Origin: Erythrobacter dokdonensis DSW-74
GTDB taxonomy: Bacteria > Pseudomonadota > Alphaproteobacteria > Sphingomonadales > Sphingomonadaceae
DNA: 64,000 bases
Reading direction: 5' to 3'
Assembly: GCF_001677335.1 (NCBI RefSeq)
Contig: NZ_LZYB01000002.1
Span: forward strand, 186,001-250,000
Part shown: piece by piece, positions 1 through 7,919 of the stretch
Numbering within the stretch: the first letter of the stretch is position 1
Layout of the letters: the number at the start of each line of letters is the position of its first letter
Made by a program: the position numbers and the translations under genes
The notes under the pieces: model-generated
The model's database searches: none
Seen by the model: only the letters and a program-made list of their open reading frames with translations
What the model was told of the DNA's origin: nothing

Positions 1-2120
1 ACTTCGGCCCGTGATGCGTAATCGAAGGGACTCTCCGCCGCCGAAAGCAGCGGCGCGCTTTCGACATGGGCGGCGCCGGAACGGGCGATGGCGGAGGCCC
101 ACCTGTCATCATCCTGAACTCGGTCGGTGAGAGTCGCGCTTGTCAGCAGCACGCCGTGGGCAGGTTCCAGCACCACGCGGGCAAAGGGCTTCATCGGATC
201 GAGCCAGCGGCGGTGGATCGCAACATCGAACTCGCGTGCCTCGGAACGGTCGACCGCCAGCCAGTCGACGAATTCGGGATCGGCCGGGCCGCCCAGCCGG
301 TCGAGCAGAGCCTCCCATGCCGCAATCAGGTCGATTCTCCATGCCAGGGCGAAGCGCGCGCCTTCGATCCGCGCGCGGCCTTGGGCGTCGAGCCAGTCGG
401 GCGGTTCGGCCAGAATCGCCTCCAGCCGCCCGCCCAGCCGGATCAGCGGCACGCGGATTTGCCCAAGCGCCTCGGCAGCATTGCTGGCGGCCTCGATCAC
501 TTCGCCTGGCAAGCCTGCGGCCTCGGTCTCGATACCATAGCCCGCATCCACCCCGCCGCTCTCGTCGCGGGCATAGGTCGCGGTGCGCACGGCGGCGAGC
601 AGGGCTTCGAGAGGGCCGAACGGGCTGTTTTCCGCGAGGCGTTGCAGCCAGCCGTCCGAGGGGAGCAATTGCCCTGCCTTGCAGGCATCGGCGATAGCTT
701 CGGCACCGGCTTCATCGTAACTGGCCACGTCCGCCAGCCGTGCGGCAAGGCCGCGACGGCGACCGCGCGCCTCGCGCTCGGGGCCGATGATCCAGCGCCT
801 GAGTTCGATGGTCTCCTGTCCGCTCAGCGTTGCGGCAAAGGTGGAGTCGGCGGCGTCAAAGACGTGGTGGCCTTCGTCGAAGATCAACCGGGTCGGGCGC
901 TGGTTTGGATCGCGGGCGCGCGCGGCGTTGACCATCACCAGCGCGTGGTTGGCGATCACCAGATCGGCCTGCGCGCTGTCCCGCGCGGCACGCTCGATGA
1001 AGCATTTGCGGTAATGCGGGCACCCGGCATAGATGCACTCGCCGCGCTGGTCGGTCAGCGCCGCGATCCCGCGCTTTCTGAACAGCGTGCCGAGCCAGCC
1101 CGGCAGATCGCCGCCGATCATGTCGCCGTCGCGGGTATAGGCTCCCCAGCGCGCCACCAGTTGTGCCAGCACTGCCGGACGGCCCGCGAATCCGCCTTGT
1201 AGCGCGTCTTCGAGATTGAGCAGGCACAGGTAATTCTCGCGACCCTTGCGCACCACCACCGGCGGGGTGCCATCGGCGCGCCTTACCGGCCAGGCGCGTC
1301 GGCTTTCGGCGCGCAACTGGCGTTGCAGGTTCTTGGTGAAAGTGGACACCCACACCGTGCCGCCGGCCTGCTCCGCCCAGAGCGAGGCGGGGGCGAGATA
1401 GCCCAGCGTCTTGCCGATCCCGGTTCCTGCCTGCGCCAGCGCCAGATGCGGGCGGCCGGGTGCGGAACGCGGGGCGAAGATGCGCGCGACATCGGCAGCA
1501 TAGGCACGCTGGCCCTCGCGGCTTTCGGCGCCTTCCCCGGTGAGGCGCGCAAGCTGGGCCTGCACGGCCTCGGGCGTGAGTTCGATCTGGCGCGGGGCAG
1601 GGCGCTCGCCCGCTTCTTCCCATTCGGGCAGGCGCGCGAACAGCCAGCGTTCGGCGCGTTCCGGCTTGGCGATGTGCGGCTTGAGCACTTGGGCCCAGGG
1701 CCAGCGCAGACGCTCGAGCGATTGCAAGCTGGCCCACGCGCCCTCGCGCTCGGGCCAGTCGGGGCTCTGCACCGCCGCGATCAGCGCACCTGCCGCCAGC
1801 TGGAGCAGTTCCGGCACCGCCTCGTCGCCCTGCGGCAGCGGCAGGTCCAGCGCCTCGGCCAGCCCGCGGGGGGTCGGCACGCAGAAGCGCGCGGGGTGGA
1901 CGAAGGCGAAGGCTTCCAGAATATCGAGCCCCGAAAGGTCGGGATAGCCCAGCCGGCTTGCCACCAGCGGAGCGTTGATCAGCAGCACCGGCGTATCGGC
2001 TGCGGCCATGATCGCATCGCCCTTGGACACGGCCTGCGTCGCGCCCGAAGCGGCGCGCAACCAATGCCCGCCATGGCTGGCATGAAGTGCGGGGAGCGGA
2101 AGAGGGGCAGGGGGAGTCAC
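1..2120 (-). CDS. DinG/XPD-like ATP-dependent DNA helicase, 3' part outside the window
   Basis: Superfamily 2 helicase of the iron-sulfur DinG/XPD type, expected to unwind DNA 5' to 3' using ATP. The reading frame stays open from a GTG at 2120 to the left edge, so the C-terminal helicase lobe is missing here. Seen in the translation: a Walker A loop GTGIGKT, a following STFTKNLQRQL segment, a DEGHH box as motif II, and four cysteines between them (NYLC, GEC, GCP, RKC) at the place where DinG/XPD proteins bind a 4Fe-4S cluster. The start is uncertain, because no clear ribosome binding site precedes it. It is divergent from lysS across an intergenic region that holds a parS site. Confidence 0.88.
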   Translation of the reverse strand, partial: MTPPAPLPLPALHASHGGHWLRAASGATQAVSKGDAIMAAADTPVLLINAPLVASRLGYPDLSGLDILEAFAFVHPARFCVPTPRGLAEALDLPLPQGDEAVPELLQLAAGALIAAVQSPDWPEREGAWASLQSLERLRWPWAQVLKPHIAKPERAERWLFARLPEWEEAGERPAPRQIELTPEAVQAQLARLTGEGAESREGQRAYAADVARIFAPRSAPGRPHLALAQAGTGIGKTLGYLAPASLWAEQAGGTVWVSTFTKNLQRQLRAESRRAWPVRRADGTPPVVVRKGRENYLCLLNLEDALQGGFAGRPAVLAQLVARWGAYTRDGDMIGGDLPGWLGTLFRKRGIAALTDQRGECIYAGCPHYRKCFIERAARDSAQADLVIANHALVMVNAARARDPNQRPTRLIFDEGHHVFDAADSTFAATLSGQETIELRRWIIGPEREARGRRRGLAARLADVASYDEAGAEAIADACKAGQLLPSDGWLQRLAENSPFGPLEALLAAVRTATYARDESGGVDAGYGIETEAAGLPGEVIEAASNAAEALGQIRVPLIRLGGRLEAILAEPPDWLDAQGRARIEGARFALAWRIDLIAAWEALLDRLGGPADPEFVDWLAVDRSEAREFDVAIHRRWLDPMKPFARVVLEPAHGVLLTSATLTDRVQDDDRWASAIARSGAAHVESAPLLSAAESPFDYASRAE

Positions 2121-2291
2121 GGGCCGCAGGATGCTGCGTGGCCTGCGCAATGTAAACGGCAGGCGGCAATCGGGCGGGGAATAGCCTGCCGCGCCATGAT
2201 CGCCGCCAGCCCGGTCTTGCCCACCCTTCGCGCGCTTCCAGACCCACCTTTGCCCTGTCTTGACCCCTGTCAGACTGCCCCTTGCAGCGCG

Positions 2292-2305
2292 GTTTCACGT
2301 GAAAC
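2292..2305. promoter_or_regulatory. parS centromere site (ParB-binding palindrome)
   Basis: A perfect 14-bp palindrome GTTTCACGTGAAAC with flanking G and A. It matches 15 of 16 positions of the conserved chromosomal parS sequence TGTTTCACGTGAAACA. In bacteria ParB loads at such sites and spreads to organise origin segregation, and parS sites cluster near oriC. It lies in the divergent intergenic region between the helicase and lysS, not inside a gene. I saw no second copy in the window. Confidence 0.85.
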
Positions 2306-2385
2306 AGTCGGGCATGAGCGGCGATGCGCGCGCCGGCGCCATTGTGCTTGCAAGCCTGCTGCGCATGCCTAAAAGCCGCCTCGCC

Positions 2386-4002
2386 ATGACCATCAGCCAA
2401 GACGCCCTCATCGCCGCCGCACAATCCTCAAAGGCCTGGCCGTTCCAGGAGGCGCAGCGCCTCGCCAAGCGGCTGCCGCAAGGAAAGCCGGGCGGGGTGC
2501 TGTTCGAGACCGGCTATGGCCCCTCGGGCTTGCCGCATATCGGGACTTTTCAAGAGGTTTTGCGAACCTCGCTGGTGCGCCGCGCCTACGAGACGCTGAC
2601 CGGCGGTGCGCCGACGCGGCTGGTGGCCTTCTCGGACGATCTCGACGGCCTGCGCAAGGTGCCGGACAATGTTCCCAACCAGGCGATGCTGGCCGGGCAC
2701 CTTGGCAAGCCGCTCTCGCGCATCCCTGATCCGTTTGAAAAGTTTGAAAGTTTCGCCGCGCACAACAATGCGATGCTGCGTGACTTTCTCGACCGCTTTG
2801 GCTTCGAGTATGAATTCGTCAGCTCATCCGATTGCTACAATTCGGGCCGCTTCGACGAAGCGCTGAAGGGTGTTCTGGCGAACTTTGGTGCGATCATGGA
2901 CATCATGCTCCCGACGCTCGGAGAGGAACGGCGCAAGACCTATTCCCCGGTCATGCCGATCAGCCCCACCACTGGTGCGGTGTTGCAGGTGCCGGTCGAG
3001 GTGGTGGATGCTGCTCGGGGAATCATCCGCTTCACCGACGAGGACGGCTCGGTGGTCGAACAATCGGCATTGGGCGGCATGGCCAAGTGCCAGTGGAAGG
3101 TCGACTGGGCGATGCGCTGGGTGGCGTTGGGGGTCGATTACGAGATGTACGGCAAGGATCTGACCGACAGCGGCATCCAGTCGGGCAAGATCGCCCGCGT
3201 GCTCGGCGGTCACAAGCCGGAAGGCCTGATCTACGAGCTGTTCCTTGATGCGCGAGGTGAGAAGATCTCAAAGTCCAAGGGCAACGGCCTGTCGATCGAG
3301 CAATGGCTCGAATATGGCAGCGAGGAGAGCCTGGGCTATTACATCTTCGCCAATCCCAAGAGCGCCAAGCAGCTTCACGTCGGCGTGATCCCCAAGGCGA
3401 TTGACGATTACTGGCAGTTCCGCGCCGCCTTGCCGGGTCAGGATATCGACAAGCAGCTGGGCAACCCGGTGTGGCACCTGCTGCGCGCCAATCAGCACCA
3501 TGAAGGCGCCGAGGCTCCGGGGGCGGGCGATACGCTGCCGGTGCCGTTCAGCCTGCTGCTCAATCTGGTCGGCGTGCTGGGCGCAGGCGCGACCCATGAA
3601 GCGGTGTGGTCATACCTTGGCAATTATGTCGCCGATGCCGATCCGGCGGCGCACCCGGCACTTGATGTGCTGGTGATGAAGGCGCTCGCCTATAACCGGC
3701 ACTTCGTCGCCCCCACGCTCGCCAAGCGCGCACCGGTGGATGGCGAAGTAGCGGCGCTGTGGGCGCTGGATGCGGCGCTCGCCGGGGTGCCAGCGGATAT
3801 GAGCGCGGAGGACTTGCAGACTATCGTCTATGAAATCGGCAAGCAGGCAGAGTTCGGCTTCGAGAATCTGCGCGACTGGTTCAAAGCGCTCTACGAGACG
3901 CTGCTCGGCTCCGAGCAAGGCCCGCGCATGGGCAGCTTCATCGCGCTCTATGGCATAGCCCCCACCCGCCAGCTGATTGCCGAGGCGCTGGCCAAGGCGT
4001 AA
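2386..4002 (+). CDS. lysS: Lysyl-tRNA synthetase, class I
   Basis: Charges tRNA-Lys with lysine in the cytoplasm. This is the class I type, usual in archaea and alphaproteobacteria, and unrelated to the class II enzyme of E. coli. The protein has 538 residues from ATG 2386. The HIGH-type motif is PSGLPHIG near residue 43 and the KMSKS-type motif is KISKSKG near residue 290. An in-frame ATG-like start exists upstream at 2260, but it would read through the parS palindrome and give a non-conserved extension; MTISQDALIAAAQ is the natural beginning. The DUF1003 gene follows 10 bp downstream and may be co-transcribed. Confidence 0.95.
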   Translation: MTISQDALIAAAQSSKAWPFQEAQRLAKRLPQGKPGGVLFETGYGPSGLPHIGTFQEVLRTSLVRRAYETLTGGAPTRLVAFSDDLDGLRKVPDNVPNQAMLAGHLGKPLSRIPDPFEKFESFAAHNNAMLRDFLDRFGFEYEFVSSSDCYNSGRFDEALKGVLANFGAIMDIMLPTLGEERRKTYSPVMPISPTTGAVLQVPVEVVDAARGIIRFTDEDGSVVEQSALGGMAKCQWKVDWAMRWVALGVDYEMYGKDLTDSGIQSGKIARVLGGHKPEGLIYELFLDARGEKISKSKGNGLSIEQWLEYGSEESLGYYIFANPKSAKQLHVGVIPKAIDDYWQFRAALPGQDIDKQLGNPVWHLLRANQHHEGAEAPGAGDTLPVPFSLLLNLVGVLGAGATHEAVWSYLGNYVADADPAAHPALDVLVMKALAYNRHFVAPTLAKRAPVDGEVAALWALDAALAGVPADMSAEDLQTIVYEIGKQAEFGFENLRDWFKALYETLLGSEQGPRMGSFIALYGIAPTRQLIAEALAKA

Positions 4003-4012
4003 AACAGAAGGG

Positions 4013-4549
4013 ATGACCCGGCAGACCGATCCTCACAAGCTGGCGCGCGACCTGCTCGGTCGCGACTTCGATGATCTTGAGGCTGACGAACAGCGCGTGC
4101 TGAGACGGGTTGCAGCGGGCACCTTCACCGGACGCGATGCCGAGGAACTGGCGCAGTCGCATGAAACGCCCGGCGATCGTCTGGCTGACAAGGTCGCGGC
4201 GGTGGGCGGGAGCTGGGGGTTCATCCTTGCCTTTGGCGTGGTCCTGGTGGTGTGGGTGGCGCTGAATACCGGAGCACTGGACCTGTTGGGGCTGGGCCCG
4301 TTCGATGCCTATCCCTTTGTTTTTCTCAATCTGATGCTCTCGATGCTTGCCGCGGTCCAGGCACCGGTGATCCTGATGAGCCAGAACCGTCAGGCAATGA
4401 AGGACCGCATCACCGCCCGGCATGATTACGAGGTTAATCTGCGCACCCAGCTGGAGATTCTGAGGCTGGCACACCGGATTGACCGGCTGTCGAAGGATGT
4501 GCGGGCTCTGACGACAGACGAAGATCCGCCGGGCGCGTCCGAGAAGTGA
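4013..4549 (+). CDS. DUF1003 family membrane protein
   Basis: A 178-residue protein of the DUF1003 family, whose biochemical role is unknown. A soluble N-terminal half of about 70 residues (with GDRLADKVAAVGGSWGF) is followed by two hydrophobic membrane segments at roughly residues 70-90 and 100-125. The family signature MSQNRQ comes after the second segment, and then a charged, probably helical tail. A purine-rich AGAAGGG stretch directly precedes ATG 4013, giving tight spacing. It follows lysS closely on the same strand. Family assignment is confident; function is not. Confidence 0.85.
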   Translation: MTRQTDPHKLARDLLGRDFDDLEADEQRVLRRVAAGTFTGRDAEELAQSHETPGDRLADKVAAVGGSWGFILAFGVVLVVWVALNTGALDLLGLGPFDAYPFVFLNLMLSMLAAVQAPVILMSQNRQAMKDRITARHDYEVNLRTQLEILRLAHRIDRLSKDVRALTTDEDPPGASEK

Positions 4550-4576
4550 CGGCGCCGCGAGCCCTGCGGCGCTTTC

Positions 4577-5245
4577 CTAACGCCACTGGCGGGTGCGATA
4601 CCACTTGGTGATGACGTATTTCGCGCCCTTCAACACCGGCATACCGGCGTGCATGGTGCCTTCATTGGGGCGGCCATCGGGCAGGGCGTTGTTCCAGATC
4701 AGCAGCACGCCGGGCTTGGGCTCGATCTCGATCCCGATCCTGGTGAAGTGCGTACCGCCGCCGGCTTCGACCTCGTTGAGGTAGGCCATGGCGGTCCAGC
4801 TGCGCTGCCCGCCGCGTGCTTTTTCAAGCTGCCAGTATTTCTCGGAGGTGTAGAACCAGTCATTATGCGGCTGGAATTGTTGGCCAGGGAGGTAACGCTG
4901 TCCCTGCACCGCCTCTCCGATGGCGGAATCGAGCCCGAGCAGATCGTCGATCCGTCGCGAAATGCCTTTCACGAAGCTCTCGTGCGGATCAAGGTCGCCC
5001 GAATAGGACGTACGAAAGCCGCTGGCGTAATCGAGTTCGTGCAGCGAGGAGGGGCGGGCCACCTCATCGATCATGGCACACAATTTCGTGCACTCGACAG
5101 GGCTCAGAAAGTTGCCGATCGCGAAGAGCTCGCAGTGGCTGTTCTCGATCGGATAAACTCCGGGATCAGCCGCCAGCCGCTTGCGCACCTTCTCACCGAT
5201 AAGCGCAAGGGCCTGCTGGTCGGGGACAGTCTCGGCGGCGGTCAT
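4577..5245 (-). CDS. 2-oxoglutarate/Fe(II)-dependent oxygenase (prolyl 4-hydroxylase-like)
   Basis: A 222-residue member of the prolyl 4-hydroxylase alpha-subunit-like dioxygenases. These use Fe(II), oxygen and 2-oxoglutarate to hydroxylate a substrate, often a protein or peptide. The iron facial triad is visible as H127 and D129 (QPHNDWF) and distal H199 (MHAGMP). K209 is a good candidate for the 2-oxoglutarate-binding basic residue. The core strand segment AYLNEVEAGGGTHF is typical of the family. No signal peptide is seen, so it should be cytoplasmic. The substrate cannot be told from sequence. It is transcribed towards the RcnB-like gene and converges with the DUF1003 gene. Confidence 0.88.
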   Translation of the reverse strand: MTAAETVPDQQALALIGEKVRKRLAADPGVYPIENSHCELFAIGNFLSPVECTKLCAMIDEVARPSSLHELDYASGFRTSYSGDLDPHESFVKGISRRIDDLLGLDSAIGEAVQGQRYLPGQQFQPHNDWFYTSEKYWQLEKARGGQRSWTAMAYLNEVEAGGGTHFTRIGIEIEPKPGVLLIWNNALPDGRPNEGTMHAGMPVLKGAKYVITKWYRTRQWR

Positions 5246-5305
5246 GACCCGCTGTTAGCAATCCCGGCGCGCGGCGCAATCCCGCTCCGCGCGCCGGACG
5301 CCGGC

Positions 5306-6367
5306 TCACCAGAAGAAATCGTGGATCACGTCCACCACCTCGCCGGTGTAGATATCGACCAGCAACACATCGTCGTAATAGCGGACCCACTGGTACGGAC
5401 CGTAGACCGGCGGCAGGTGATAGGCCCAGGGATCGTTGATGAAGAAGCGCGGCTGGAAGAACAGGCTGTCGAGAAAGAAGCCTGTCTGCAAGCGGCTGTA
5501 GCGGTGCGAACGGAAGGGCGCGAAATAGGGGCCGGGGCGGAACAGGAACTGGTTGCCGCGGCGGAAATCGAACCAGTTATAGGTCCGGTTGCCGCGCCAC
5601 CCGCGGTCCCACCGCCGGAAGTCGCGCCGGTCCCAGCCGGGGCGGCCGTTCCAGCCCCAGCGCCAGTCGTCTCGCCGCCAGTTCCGCCGGTCGCGACGGA
5701 AGTCGCGGCGATCGTCGCGCCAGTTGCCGCGCCGACCATCGCGCCAGTCCGACCGACGCGCGTCGCGTGCGATGTCATTGACCTGGCCGGCAAAGCCGTC
5801 TCGACGGCCATCGCGCCAGTTGTCGATCCGACCGGCGCGGCGGTCGCCTCGCTGTTCGACACGGATTGCCCGGCGCTCGCCGCGGTTCTCGATGGCGCCG
5901 GCACGTCTCTCGCTCCGCTGGTCTACCCTTCGGGCCGCACGGTCGCGACCCTGCCATCCGAGACGCTCGGCACGCCGATCACCGCGTGCTTCGACTGCTC
6001 CGGCCCTGCGTTCGCCGCGGCGATCGATTCGCTCGGCGCGGCGTTCCGGCCGATCCTGGCGGACCGTTGCGGCTCTCCGTGCATCGGGTGTTCCCGCGCG
6101 CTCGGCGCGGCGCCTGACCTCAGCTCCGAAGCCTCGACGATCGGGACTGCTCTGAGCGCGCTCGCGGCGGGACTCACGGCGCTCGCTGCGGCGTTCCACG
6201 CGCTGCATCCGCTGCGGTCCGCCGCGGTTCTCGGCGCGCAATTGCGGGCGCTCGGCGAGGGTCTCGGTGCGGCTCTGGGCCTGGACCGGCGCGACAGGAG
6301 CGCAGAGGGCAATAACGAGGGCGAGAGCCGAAAGCGCACCGCCCCTGGCAATCAGGGTCTTGGTCAT
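5306..6367 (-). CDS. Arginine-rich secreted protein with C-terminal RcnB-like domain
   Basis: A 353-residue exported protein. ATG 6367 opens a clear signal peptide (MTKTLIARGGALSALALVIA, cleaved after VQAQ). About 230 residues of extremely Arg-rich, repetitive sequence follow, with repeats of the form ERRAGAIENRGERRA and later RDWRDGRR-like units. The last 80 residues match the RcnB family (LPPVYGPYQWVRYYDDVLLVDIYTG is split here as LPPVYGPYQWVRY and LLVDIYTGEVVDVI). E. coli RcnB is a periplasmic nickel/cobalt homeostasis protein, but many alphaproteobacterial relatives have no known role. The in-frame upstream extension to 6613 is rejected because it lacks a signal peptide at its start. Confidence 0.82.
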   Translation of the reverse strand: MTKTLIARGGALSALALVIALCAPVAPVQAQSRTETLAERPQLRAENRGGPQRMQRVERRSERRESRRERAQSSPDRRGFGAEVRRRAERAGTPDARRAATVRQDRPERRAERIDRRGERRAGAVEARGDRRAERLGWQGRDRAARRVDQRSERRAGAIENRGERRAIRVEQRGDRRAGRIDNWRDGRRDGFAGQVNDIARDARRSDWRDGRRGNWRDDRRDFRRDRRNWRRDDWRWGWNGRPGWDRRDFRRWDRGWRGNRTYNWFDFRRGNQFLFRPGPYFAPFRSHRYSRLQTGFFLDSLFFQPRFFINDPWAYHLPPVYGPYQWVRYYDDVLLVDIYTGEVVDVIHDFFW

Positions 6368-6552
6368 GGATGCCTCCAGTGTCGCCCGCCCACCACAAGC
6401 GGCTAGTTGATGAACCACCTCTAGACCCGTCAGACTGTCGCGGGGATGAACCGCTCCGTTGATGTTCAGAAAAATATCTTCCTTGATGAACGAAGCGAGT
6501 CTGGCCCGGCTGCGGCTTGACGCGCCAGTGATTGCCCCGGAAAGGCGTAGGC

Positions 6553-7134
6553 ATGTTCGAACAGCTTGATGAAATCCGCCAGGATTGCGCCAATCGCCTG
6601 ATCCGCGCCGCACGCGACCGCAAGTCGCCGATGCACACTCCTGTCATTGTCACCGCCGATGTCGATGCACGGGTCATGGTGCTGCGCGCTTTCGACATGG
6701 CCCTGTGGCGGCTGCGGCTTCACACCGATACCCGCGCGCCCAAGGCCCGGGCGATTGCTGCCGACCCGCGGGTTGCGGCGGTGTTCTACGACAAAGGGGC
6801 CAAGATCCAGCTCCGCGTGCGCGGAACGGCCCGGATCGAATCTGAGGGAGTGGAAGCGGATGCGGCCTGGGCGGCGAGCACCAATTTCGCGCGCCGCTGC
6901 TATCTCGGCGATGGTCCGGGGGCGCTATCGCAGAAGGCAACCTCTGGCTTGCCGCCCGAATTCGAGGGTGTGGAGCCGGATGATGCGCAACTGCTGCCCG
7001 CGCGCGAGAACTTTGCCGTTCTGCTTATCGACATCGTCGAGCTGGACTGGCTCTATCTTGCCCATACCGGCCACCTGCGGGCGCAGTTTTCGCGCGCGGG
7101 CGAGGATTGGGAGGGACGCTGGGTCGCTCCTTGA
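6553..7134 (+). CDS. Pyridoxamine 5'-phosphate oxidase-family flavin-binding protein
   Basis: A 193-residue split-beta-barrel protein of the PNPOx-like FMN-binding superfamily. Seen: the N-terminal segment MFEQLDEIRQDC, the strand VMVLRAFDMALWRLRLHTD where PNPOx-like proteins bind FMN phosphate, KARAIAADPRVAAVFYD, and a C-terminal VELDWLYLAHTGHLRAQF typical of the family. True PdxH has different substrate-binding residues and is longer, so pyridoxal phosphate synthesis is not implied; a general flavin-dependent reductase or oxidase is more likely. Start at ATG 6553 was chosen over 6532 because the family begins with MFEQLDE-like sequence. Confidence 0.82.
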   Translation: MFEQLDEIRQDCANRLIRAARDRKSPMHTPVIVTADVDARVMVLRAFDMALWRLRLHTDTRAPKARAIAADPRVAAVFYDKGAKIQLRVRGTARIESEGVEADAAWAASTNFARRCYLGDGPGALSQKATSGLPPEFEGVEPDDAQLLPARENFAVLLIDIVELDWLYLAHTGHLRAQFSRAGEDWEGRWVAP

Positions 7135-7153
7135 GGCGCCGCTCAGACCCCGG

Positions 7154-7804
7154 TCAAGCAGCGTCTGCGGGGCGCTCCGGCGCCGGCAGGAACACCACGT
7201 CCTCGATCTCGGTGGCGCTGACCACATGATTGCTGCCAGCCCGCTGCGCCGCATCCAGTGCCGCCCGCGCGCGGGCTACGAGATTGTCGCGGCTGTCATC
7301 GATCCGCCCGGAAGCGACCCCGAAGCTGGCGGTGAACGGATTGTCCAAGCCGAATTGCGGCAGGCGCACCTGAGCCAGCGCACGGCGCAAGCGTTCGGCA
7401 ACACCCAGCGCCGCGCGTTCATCCGCGCCGGGCATGATGATGGTGAATCCGTCGCCCTTGATCCGCGCGAAGCTGTCATCGCGGCGGATGCCTGCCTTCA
7501 TCACTCCGGCGATCTGGCCAAGCACCTGCTCGCGGGTCTCGGTGTCCCAGCTGGTGCGCAGCATCGCGGTTTGGTCGATGCGCCCGCGCAGGACGGCCTG
7601 AGCCGCGATCTCGCCGCGTAACCGCTGGTTCGCCTGGTCCACGGCGGGCCGGAGAGTTGCGGGAGAAAACAGGCCGGAGAGCGGATCGGCCACCGGCGCT
7701 CGCTTGCGCCGCGCCCATGCCTGTCCGGCCAGAAAGCCCAGCGACAGCGCAGCCAGCCAAGCCGCCACCGCCGCCGCCAGCGGCACTGAGTTTCCGGTGA
7801 TCAC
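7154..7804 (-). CDS. Membrane-anchored protein with degenerate GGDEF domain
   Basis: A 216-residue protein with one N-terminal membrane helix (residues 7-28) and a cytoplasmic GGDEF fold: DPLSGLFSPATL near residue 40, the signature position at 116-120, and a C-terminal ARARAALDAAQRAGSNHV that matches the family's closing helix. The signature reads KGDGF instead of GGDEF or GGEEF. Loss of the first glycine and of the catalytic acidic residue suggests that it does not make cyclic di-GMP and may instead bind ligand or act as a regulator. It lies downstream of ettA on the same strand, separated by a hairpin. Confidence 0.8.
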   Translation of the reverse strand: MITGNSVPLAAAVAAWLAALSLGFLAGQAWARRKRAPVADPLSGLFSPATLRPAVDQANQRLRGEIAAQAVLRGRIDQTAMLRTSWDTETREQVLGQIAGVMKAGIRRDDSFARIKGDGFTIIMPGADERAALGVAERLRRALAQVRLPQFGLDNPFTASFGVASGRIDDSRDNLVARARAALDAAQRAGSNHVVSATEIEDVVFLPAPERPADAA

Positions 7805-7881
7805 GCCCCTCTAGCCCCTTTGCGACCCTTGTTATCGCCAGGGAGAGTGACGTAGCTCTGGTTAAGAGTTGGTAAAGCACG

Positions 7882-7909
7882 CGGCGGGCGCCGATAAAAA
7901 CGCCCGCCG
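7882..7909 (-). terminator. Strong inverted repeat after ettA, probable terminator
   Basis: CGGCGGGCG and CGCCCGCCG form a perfect 9-bp stem with a 10-base loop, 11 bp beyond the ettA stop codon. The run of T is better on the plus strand (TTTT), where no gene ends. On the ettA strand the T run is weak, so the termination call is tentative. Confidence 0.5.
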
Positions 7910-7919
7910 TTTTCGCGAT

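Noticed and set aside
856..2424. Minus-strand 522-codon frame over the helicase
   Set aside because: It is another frame of the helicase gene. The frame with Walker A, DEGHH and four cysteines is the real one, and this frame crosses the parS palindrome.
4649..6406. Plus-strand 585-codon open frame opposite the oxygenase and RcnB-like genes
   Set aside because: It is antisense to two well-supported genes; the Val/Pro/Ala-rich product simply mirrors the Arg-rich repeats and has no domain or start signal.
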